Assembly: GCA_937982385.1 (NCBI GenBank)
Contig: CALJMC010000160.1
Location: 1-12,101, forward strand
DNA: 12,101 nucleotides
Direction: 5' to 3'
Source: an uncultured Rickettsiales bacterium
GTDB taxonomy: Bacteria > Pseudomonadota > Alphaproteobacteria > Rickettsiales > UBA998
Under the pieces are notes generated by a model. The model saw only the letters and a program-made list of their open reading frames with translations, did not search any database and was not told the DNA's origin. How positions within the stretch are numbered: the first letter of the stretch is position 1; every line of letters begins with the position of its first letter. Position numbers and translations under genes: made by a program. This document shows positions 6,566-12,101 of this stretch, piece by piece.

Positions 6566-7312
6566 CTACCATTTTGCTTTCGCGACTAGATCAGCCACTT
6601 TTTTATCTGCTGAAGAAGAGCCTGTCATCGCTTTAACAATAGCTTGCGCAACTGTCTCTGCTGTTGGCTTCAACTTCTTTTTTACATCTGCTGCGGCTTT
6701 TGCGATGGCTTTGTCAGCCTCGCCCATGCGCTCTGCCAATTCTGCATCAAGCTTCACATGCTCTTCATCACTCGACTGACGAATAGATGCTTCTGCATCC
6801 GCAATCATTTGCTGGCTGCGAGCAACACTCTCAGCATGCAAACGTTCGTAATCTGATTTCGACTCATCCGCCTCTTGCGCTAAACGCTCGGCTTGGTCAA
6901 GGTCATGCTCAATACGATGACGACGCTTTTCCAACACTTCATGAATACGCGGCAATACTGATTTTGCCATCAACAGATAGAGCAACACAAAACTCGCGAC
7001 CAACCAAAAGAGCTGAGACGAAAATGTCTCGGCATCTAACTGTGGCAATGCCGCTTGCTCTGCATGCGAGGACACACCTACTTCAGTGTGCGCTGCATCC
7101 AGTGCCTTTTGAGCTTCAAGCTCTTCAGCGTAAAAATCTGTCTGATTAGCAGGACTCACCCCATCGACCGATTCTTCAACACGATTTTCTACAGCCTCTA
7201 CAGCAGAACCAACAGTATCACCTGCTGTATCCACTGCGGACTCGATAGCCTCGCCCACAACATCACCTGTTATAGCGCCGGACTCTTCAATTTGTGTTGT
7301 AAAATCGGTCAC
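6566..7312 (-). CDS. atpF2: ATP synthase F0 subunit b' with long acidic N-terminal extension
   Basis: Second peripheral-stalk subunit, paired with b in a heterodimer as in photosynthetic bacteria and Alphaproteobacteria. The usual b' sequence starts only at about residue 89 (PQLDAETFSSQLFWLV), with a membrane helix at about 101-117 and then LPRIHEVLEKRR and the stalk coiled coil to 248. The first 88 residues are an acidic, Ala/Val/Glu-rich stretch with helical periodicity (about 12-52), unlike normal b' proteins of roughly 160-200 residues. The start is GTG at 7310-7312 with AGGA about ten bases upstream, 26 bases after the c-subunit stop. There is no internal ATG before the membrane helix (next Met is 115); a GTG at residue 80 lacks a good ribosome site. 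The extension therefore appears genuine. Also named atpG or atpX in some genomes. Confidence 0.9.
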   Translation of the reverse strand: MTDFTTQIEESGAITGDVVGEAIESAVDTAGDTVGSAVEAVENRVEESVDGVSPANQTDFYAEELEAQKALDAAHTEVGVSSHAEQAALPQLDAETFSSQLFWLVASFVLLYLLMAKSVLPRIHEVLEKRRHRIEHDLDQAERLAQEADESKSDYERLHAESVARSQQMIADAEASIRQSSDEEHVKLDAELAERMGEADKAIAKAAADVKKKLKPTAETVAQAIVKAMTGSSSADKKVADLVAKAKW

Positions 7313-7338
7313 GAGATACGTATCCTTTTATGTCAGAT

Positions 7339-7560
7339 TTAGATAAGATTCATAAGTGCGATAACAATCGCAACAAGACCCATCAACTCAGCCATACCAG
7401 CACCAACGAATGCCCACACCATCATTTTCTTCTCGGTGCTTGGATTACGTGCGATACCGCTCAAAAATGCTGCGAAAATATGACCAATACCGATAGCGGC
7501 ACCCATCATACCAAACGCCATTAAACCTGCTGCGATTACTTTTGCTGCTTCCATTTCCAT
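7339..7560 (-). CDS. atpE: ATP synthase F0 subunit c (rotor ring)
   Basis: A 73-residue hairpin of two membrane helices. The first contains the small-residue packing stretch GAAIGIG (about 20-26), the polar loop holds Arg38-Asn39-Pro40, and the second carries the ion-binding carboxylate Glu58 in GAGMAELMGL. Leu follows the Glu where Na+-coupled rings have Ser/Thr, so proton coupling is likely. AAGGA lies eight bases before the ATG. It is unusually methionine-rich (10 Met) for a c subunit. It lies between the a and b' genes. Confidence 0.96.
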   Translation of the reverse strand: MEMEAAKVIAAGLMAFGMMGAAIGIGHIFAAFLSGIARNPSTEKKMMVWAFVGAGMAELMGLVAIVIALMNLI

Positions 7561-7615
7561 TGTAATATTCCTTCTGTTAGTAAATTAATTGGTTTTTAAT
7601 GTTAATCGTTAGTTC

Positions 7616-8383
7616 CTAGTGAGCGTGCAACACATCGCTTAAGTAAATACATGTGAGCACTGTAAAGATGTAGGCTTGAAGAAGCGCCACACCAAATTCA
7701 AATCCGCTGAGTATCACCATGAATGTGAACGGGAGGACGCTGACAAGAGCAACACTGCCGCTGGCTGCAATCAACGTAACCACAAATCCTGCAAAGACTT
7801 TAAGCATCACGTGACCTGCCACCATGTTAGCTGCCAAACGAATAGACAAACTAATTGGGCGCGCCAAGAATGACAATAACTCGATAGGCCACATAAGTAT
7901 GGCGAGAGGAGCAGGCAAGCCTGGAGGGCTAAAACGCGTTACGAAAGCAATGAGACCATGCTTCTTAATAGCAATAATAGTTAAACCCGCAAAAATAACC
8001 GCCGCCATTGCAAACGTCACAATGATGTGGCTGGTAACTGTAAATGAACCTGGGAACAAACCAAACAGGTTAGAGAACAAAATAAACATAAAGAGTGTGA
8101 AGATGAATGGGAAATAGGCTTTGCCTTCATTTCCAACAGTCTCACGCACCGTAGAGGCAATAAACTGATAGGTCATCTCAACGAGTGACTGCCAACGTCC
8201 CGGTACTAATGCGCGACCGCGCATACCGAGTGTCATAAACAAATATACACCGACAACAGCAACTACCATCCAAAGCGATGCATTGGTGAAATCAATGTTA
8301 TATCCCGCAATAGACGGGACAGGTACAAGTGTTTTAACTGCGAATTGATCGAGAGGACTATGACCGTCTGCCATGCTATGCAT
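7616..8383 (-). CDS. atpB: ATP synthase F0 subunit a (proton channel)
   Basis: A 255-residue multi-helix membrane protein forming the two half-channels next to the c ring. The invariant arginine is Arg182 in PISLSIRLAANMVAGH (E. coli Arg210). Other family features are FSNLFGLFPGSF at about 103-114, PIELLSFLARP at about 166-176 and the final helix with LLQAYIFTVLTCIYLSD. Length is normal for Alphaproteobacteria. The first ATG is used; its ribosome site is weak (AAAAGAA), and Met4 is an alternative. It is separated by 82 bases from atpI and 55 from atpE. Confidence 0.96.
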   Translation of the reverse strand: MHSMADGHSPLDQFAVKTLVPVPSIAGYNIDFTNASLWMVVAVVGVYLFMTLGMRGRALVPGRWQSLVEMTYQFIASTVRETVGNEGKAYFPFIFTLFMFILFSNLFGLFPGSFTVTSHIIVTFAMAAVIFAGLTIIAIKKHGLIAFVTRFSPPGLPAPLAILMWPIELLSFLARPISLSIRLAANMVAGHVMLKVFAGFVVTLIAASGSVALVSVLPFTFMVILSGFEFGVALLQAYIFTVLTCIYLSDVLHAH

Positions 8384-8465
8384 CTATTCTTTTAAAAGTT
8401 AGTAAAAACTGATGGTGTCCGTTTACGTAATTTCAGACGCTTTGTCCAGTATAAATAGATTTTTT

Positions 8466-8759
8466 TTAGCTACTACTTCTATTAAATGTCCGAACCATAT
8501 TAACGAAGCCACCAAACATACCCAAAATCATTAAAATAACGAGCCAGAGTGGTGATGTATCAAACTGTTTATCGAGCCACCATCCAATACCAGTTCCAAC
8601 GGCTACAGCACTCACAAAATCTGTAACCATACGCCCTGCAACACCACGCCCCTCAACATCCTTTGGGTCGAACTCTGCTTGCTGCTCGGCTCGTATGGCA
8701 TTCACCTTCGCCTTCACCTCATCAGGTGAGAATGTTGGCTCATCTAAGTCACCAGACAC
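8466..8759 (-). CDS. atpI: AtpI/AtpZ-type small membrane protein of the ATP synthase operon
   Basis: A 97-residue protein with a charged N-terminal half (about 1-42) and two membrane helices (about 45-60 and 70-88) joined by WWLDKQFDTSPLW, as in the AtpI/AtpZ family. Relatives assist assembly of the c ring or act in Mg2+ transport in other bacteria. The start is GTG at 8757-8759, sharing its first base with the TAG stop of the DsbA-like gene (TAGTG). No clear ribosome site is seen, so translation probably depends on the upstream gene. Its place before atpB supports the call. Confidence 0.88.
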   Translation of the reverse strand: MSGDLDEPTFSPDEVKAKVNAIRAEQQAEFDPKDVEGRGVAGRMVTDFVSAVAVGTGIGWWLDKQFDTSPLWLVILMILGMFGGFVNMVRTFNRSSS

Positions 8760-9439
8760 TATTCAAGCCCAAGGCCATTAAGCTTTTCCTGAACCTTATC
8801 ATAGAAAACCTCAGGATTCGCTGTACCTTCAATGCGCTCACCATTCACGAATATAGTGGGTGTCGATTTAATGTTCATGACGTTATTGGCATGCTGCGTA
8901 CGTGCAAGCAATTCTTTCTCGCCCGCTTCATTCGCCATACATGCATCAAACGCCTCTTCACCGAAACCACCAAGTGCTGCGATTTTGCGCAAATTACCAA
9001 CGAAGTCACCCGAGAACGCCCATTTATCTTGCTGTGCGAAAAGCACATCCGCAAAAGCATAATATTGTTCATCCGCCACGCAATCCATCAACAAAGCGCC
9101 ACGAAATGCAGGTCCATTGAGTGGAAAGTTACGCAACACATATTTGGCCTTACCCGTATCGATAAATTTTTCTTTCAAGCCCGGCAACACTTTCGCATGG
9201 AATGTCGCGCAATGTGAACATGACAATGATGCATATTCAACAAGCGTGACTGGCGCATCAGCATCGCCCATCACTACATCACTCTCTTGCACTGTAAGCA
9301 GAGCATCAGGCGTAGTAGCTTGCACGACTTCAGTTTGCTTTTCAGCCACGGGGTTTTCAGCATGTAATTTTGTGCCAAAGCTAATAGCTCCGACAAGGCC
9401 AAGGGCGACCAAACCAATAATAACGACTGCTTGTTTCAT
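8759..9439 (-). CDS. DsbA-like periplasmic thiol-disulfide oxidoreductase
   Basis: A 226-residue exported thioredoxin-fold protein (Thioredoxin_4 / DsbA-Com1 type). An N-terminal hydrophobic stretch (about 3-20, with KLHA before ENP at 27-28) is a signal peptide or anchor. The redox motif is Cys74-Ser-His-Cys77 in YASLSCSHCATFH, the helical insertion covers about 110-185, and the cis-proline is Pro194 in STPTIFVNG. Two more cysteines, Cys120 and Cys167, may form a structural disulfide. It probably forms or rearranges disulfides in exported proteins; its redox partner (DsbB or DsbD type) is not here. AAGGAAA six bases upstream supports the start. It follows maeB after 30 bases and overlaps atpI by one base, so all three may share a transcript. 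Confidence 0.9.
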   Translation of the reverse strand: MKQAVVIIGLVALGLVGAISFGTKLHAENPVAEKQTEVVQATTPDALLTVQESDVVMGDADAPVTLVEYASLSCSHCATFHAKVLPGLKEKFIDTGKAKYVLRNFPLNGPAFRGALLMDCVADEQYYAFADVLFAQQDKWAFSGDFVGNLRKIAALGGFGEEAFDACMANEAGEKELLARTQHANNVMNIKSTPTIFVNGERIEGTANPEVFYDKVQEKLNGLGLE

Positions 9440-9469
9440 GATATGTTTCCTTATTTAATAATAACGTAA

Positions 9470-11782
9470 CTATGCGGCTTTTTTCTTAGCCTTTGTTGTA
9501 TTATCACCCTTGCCAGCTTCAGCCTCGAGTGATTCCAAGGCAGCAACCGCCGCCATATTGATAATATCTGATACAGAGGCATGCATTTCAACAATTTGGA
9601 CAGGCTTTTCAAACCCTGTAAGCACAGGGCCCAACATCGCCCCATCACCCAATTCATTGAGCAAGCTTGCTGAAATATTTGCGGAATGAAGTCCCGGCAT
9701 CACCAAGACATTCGCCGAACCACTCAAACGACAGAACGGGTAAAGCGAACGCAAATCATCATTAAGGGCCACATCAGCACCCATCTCACCGTCATATTCA
9801 AAATCAACATCCATGCCATCAAGCACTTTAACGGCTTCTTGCATACGTTCAGATTTCTGACGCTTCGGGTTACCAAAGTCAGAGAATGCAAGCAATGCTG
9901 CACGCGGCTCTTGCCCAAACATACGCGCCAAACGTGCGGTACGAATTGCAATATCAGCCGTTTGCTCAGGTGTTGGCAATTCTTGAATCACTGTATCAGC
10001 AATGAAGATAGTACGTTTGCGATTGACGAACACAGACGCGCCAAACAGGAACTCGCCCTCTTTGACCTTCAAGACACGCTGCACATTTTCTAACGTACGG
10101 TTATAACTACGCGTCAGCCCAGTAATCATCGCATCACCATGTCCCATTTCCAACATGCACGACGCAAAGGTATTACGGTCACTCTTGACCATTCGCACAA
10201 CATCGCGATAAAGGAATCCATCACGCTGCAAACGCTCATAAAGGAAATCAATATAGGCATCAACATGCGGTGAAATCGCTGCATTCACAATTTCCAAACC
10301 ATCGCGATTGGTTACACCCATGTGATCCATCGCCGCTTCAACCTTAGACGTACGCCCCACCAAAATCGGTGAACCATAGCCTTGATCGCGCCAATGCACA
10401 GCGGCACGGATTGTCTTTTCTTCTTCACCCTCAGCAAAAATAATGCGGCGCGGATTATTCTTCACTTGGTTCAAAATACGCGTCATCGTATTCGCTGTTG
10501 GGTCCAAACGAGCCGTCAATTCACGCTCATACGCATCCCAATCTTCAATCGGCTTACGTGCCACGCCCGTTTCCACCGCAGCTTTCGCTACAGCCAAAGG
10601 TACTTTTGCAATCAAACGCGGGTCAAACGGCGTTGGAATAATATATTCCTGACCAAATTCCATGTTACGCCCAGCATAAGCAGACTTCACTTCTTCAGGC
10701 ACTTCTTCACGTGCGAGTTCTGCCAATGCCTGTGCACAAGCAATCTTCATTTCTTCATTAATCGTTTTCGCACGCACATCCAGCGCACCACGGAAGATGT
10801 AAGGGAAGCCCATCACATTATTCACCTGATTGGGATAATCCGAACGCCCAGTTGCAATAATCGCATCTTTACGCACTTCCAACACTTCTTCAGGCATAAT
10901 CTCAGGGATTGGGTTCGCCATCGCAAAAATAATCGGATTAGGCGCCATCACAGACACCATCTCTTTGCTCACTGCACCCGCAGCTGACAATCCAAGGAAC
11001 ACATCTGCGCCGGTCATCGCCTCAAGCAATGTGCGCTTATCCGTTTTCACGGCATGCTTAGATTTCCACTGGTTCATTGATTCAGTACGGCCTTCATAGA
11101 CCACACCTGTACGGTCACAAAGGAACACATTCTCATGCGGCATACCCATGCGCTTCATCAATTCAAGACACGCGATCCCGGCAGAACCGGCACCATTGAC
11201 CACCATCGTCATCTCTTCAATTTTCTTGCCAGAAACAAACGCCGCATTAATCAAACCCGCCGCACAGATAATCGCCGTACCGTGCTGGTCATCATGAAAA
11301 ACTGGAATATCCATTAATTCTTTAAGGCGCTGCTCAATAATGAAACATTCTGGCGCACCAATATCTTCAAGATTAATCCCACCCCATGTTGGGCCAAGCA
11401 ATTTCACGCAATTGACGAACTCATCGACATCCGTTGTGTCTACTTCAAGGTCAATCCCGTCAATATCCGCAAAGCGTTTGAACAAAATCGCCTTACCTTC
11501 CATCACAGGTTTCGATGCCAACGCACCCAAATTACCCAAACCAAGCACCGCAGTACCGTTTGAGATAACCGCCACAAAGTTGCCCTTCGCGGTATAATCA
11601 TAGGCTAAATCTGGATTTTCAGCGATACGCAAACACGGCACAGCCACACCCGGAGAATATCCCAAAGACAAATCACGCGCTGTATTCAGTGGCTTTGTCG
11701 CTTGAATAGCCAGTTTACCTGGGACATCTTTTGTATGAAAATTAAGGGCTTCTTGGTCAGTAATGGGTGTATCAGAGGTCAT
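9470..11782 (-). CDS. maeB: NADP-dependent malic enzyme with C-terminal phosphotransacetylase-like domain
   Basis: A 770-residue cytoplasmic enzyme converting malate to pyruvate and CO2 with reduction of NADP+ (NAD+ cannot be excluded). The catalytic part (about 1-430) has Tyr42 in GYSPGVA, Lys97 in MEGKAILFK, the metal ligands Glu139-Asp140 in NLEDIGAP and Asp164/Asp165 in FHDDQHGTA, the nucleotide loop NGAGSAGIA at 196-204, and TGRSDYPNQVNN at 311-322. Residues about 444-755 form a PTA/PTB domain, which in E. coli MaeB is not catalytic but mediates inhibition by acetyl-CoA. Length is close to the family's usual 750-770, with a Lys/Ala-rich tail. The first ATG is used; only a weak GAGAG precedes it. 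It is first in a same-strand series leading to the ATP synthase F0 genes. Confidence 0.96.
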   Translation of the reverse strand: MTSDTPITDQEALNFHTKDVPGKLAIQATKPLNTARDLSLGYSPGVAVPCLRIAENPDLAYDYTAKGNFVAVISNGTAVLGLGNLGALASKPVMEGKAILFKRFADIDGIDLEVDTTDVDEFVNCVKLLGPTWGGINLEDIGAPECFIIEQRLKELMDIPVFHDDQHGTAIICAAGLINAAFVSGKKIEEMTMVVNGAGSAGIACLELMKRMGMPHENVFLCDRTGVVYEGRTESMNQWKSKHAVKTDKRTLLEAMTGADVFLGLSAAGAVSKEMVSVMAPNPIIFAMANPIPEIMPEEVLEVRKDAIIATGRSDYPNQVNNVMGFPYIFRGALDVRAKTINEEMKIACAQALAELAREEVPEEVKSAYAGRNMEFGQEYIIPTPFDPRLIAKVPLAVAKAAVETGVARKPIEDWDAYERELTARLDPTANTMTRILNQVKNNPRRIIFAEGEEEKTIRAAVHWRDQGYGSPILVGRTSKVEAAMDHMGVTNRDGLEIVNAAISPHVDAYIDFLYERLQRDGFLYRDVVRMVKSDRNTFASCMLEMGHGDAMITGLTRSYNRTLENVQRVLKVKEGEFLFGASVFVNRKRTIFIADTVIQELPTPEQTADIAIRTARLARMFGQEPRAALLAFSDFGNPKRQKSERMQEAVKVLDGMDVDFEYDGEMGADVALNDDLRSLYPFCRLSGSANVLVMPGLHSANISASLLNELGDGAMLGPVLTGFEKPVQIVEMHASVSDIINMAAVAALESLEAEAGKGDNTTKAKKKAA

Positions 11783-11927
11783 GAATGGTGGCTCTCGCTA
11801 AAATGGTTGGAGTCGCTAGATGAACCTAGCAAAAAGATAATGGCGAACAATCCCAAAAAACCCAAGTAAAAGCAAGTAAAAAGGCGCATTACTTATGGTG
11901 CATTGCAGCAAAGCGTGCCGATTAGAT
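11783..11927. other. Intergenic region upstream of maeB
   Basis: 145 bases that should contain the maeB promoter. I find no convincing -35/-10 pair. Visible small elements are a 5-bp palindrome (GCTAG/CTAGC) about 30 bases before maeB, a repeated TCGCTA flanking it, and a repeated CAAGTAAAA. No intrinsic terminator for the gene further right is evident. Confidence 0.35.
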
Positions 11928-12101
11928 TTAAGCAAATAATACAGTTTTAGAAACAGGACGCCCTACAACTTTTGCCGACTCCGGCATGACGGCTTCGACA
12001 ACCAAGTTCTCAGCAACAGCATCAAATGTTTTTTCAATCTTATCCATATATGCTGAATCAACTTTGAGAGTACACGTAACTCCACCATCAGACTCATCTA
12101 T
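11928..12101 (-). CDS. 3' end of an unrecognised gene
   Basis: The last 57 codons and TAA stop of a minus-strand frame that is open to the right edge. The visible part has mixed polar and hydrophobic residues, including a helical-looking segment (VDSAYMDKIEKTFDAVAENL) and a C-terminus VGRPVSKTVLFA. No membrane segment or signature is visible and I do not recognise it. The coding call rests on the uninterrupted frame, its orientation matching the neighbours and reasonable composition. Confidence 0.5.
   Translation of the reverse strand: MDESDGGVTCTLKVDSAYMDKIEKTFDAVAENLVVEAVMPESAKVVGRPVSKTVLFA

Noticed and set aside
8663..9217. 184-codon plus-strand open frame antisense to the DsbA-like gene and atpI
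   Set aside because: It overlaps two well-supported genes, has no ribosome site evident and looks like a shadow of the opposite strand.
10382..10987. 201-codon plus-strand open frame antisense to maeB
   Set aside because: It lies wholly inside a confident malic enzyme gene, its product is Arg/His/Cys/Thr-rich as expected of a reversed coding frame, and it shows no domain.
1..12101. CRISPR arrays, insertion sequences, prophage or integrase genes
   Set aside because: No spaced direct repeats, terminal inverted repeats with a transposase, or phage-type genes were seen; coding strands and composition are even across the window.

Overview
The window looks chromosomal and alphaproteobacterial. 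The F0 part of ATP synthase is encoded as atpI-atpB-atpE-b'-b, with a separate b' subunit and no F1 genes attached, which is the arrangement usual in Alphaproteobacteria. The 41-residue L36, the MaeB-type malic enzyme and the D-alanine aminotransferase fit that placement. Base composition is moderate rather than GC-rich. I cannot name a genus. No tRNA, rRNA, insertion sequence or CRISPR array is visible.

Left part (1-2844): three genes on the minus strand form a probable operon. A STAS anti-anti-sigma-type protein (1842-2138) is followed by a receiver-PP2C phosphatase (601-1827) and then a D-amino acid aminotransferase cut by the left edge (1-535). The first two look like two of the three parts of a partner-switching pathway; the serine kinase/anti-sigma part is not in the window. 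Facing the other way, 2431-2844 encodes a small exported protein with a degenerate OmpA-like fold. The 292-bp space between the divergent genes holds three abutting inverted repeats (2341-2398). The loop of the third is complementary to the 5' arm of the first, so it may be a structured or switching leader.

Middle (2870-5885): a bidirectional terminator (2870-2906) separates the OmpA-like gene from rpmJ. Upstream of rpmJ on the minus strand is a two-gene unit with overlapping reading frames: a small outer-membrane beta-barrel protein (4979-5812) and a membrane GT2 glycosyltransferase carrying an N-terminal MshEN domain (3096-4994). MshEN is a known c-di-GMP-binding fold, so this looks like a compact c-di-GMP-responsive glycan synthesis and export module, loosely comparable to NfrA/NfrB but with a different domain order and a much smaller outer-membrane partner. 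A TTGTAT-N18-TATAAT promoter precedes it, with a palindrome over the expected transcription start.

Right part (6064-12101): a long co-directional minus-strand series runs maeB, a DsbA-like periplasmic thiol oxidoreductase, atpI, atpB, atpE, b', b. The DsbA-like gene and atpI overlap by one base (TAGTG). The b' subunit carries an unusual acidic extension of about 88 residues before its normal start. The last 174 bases hold the 3' end of an unrecognised minus-strand gene.
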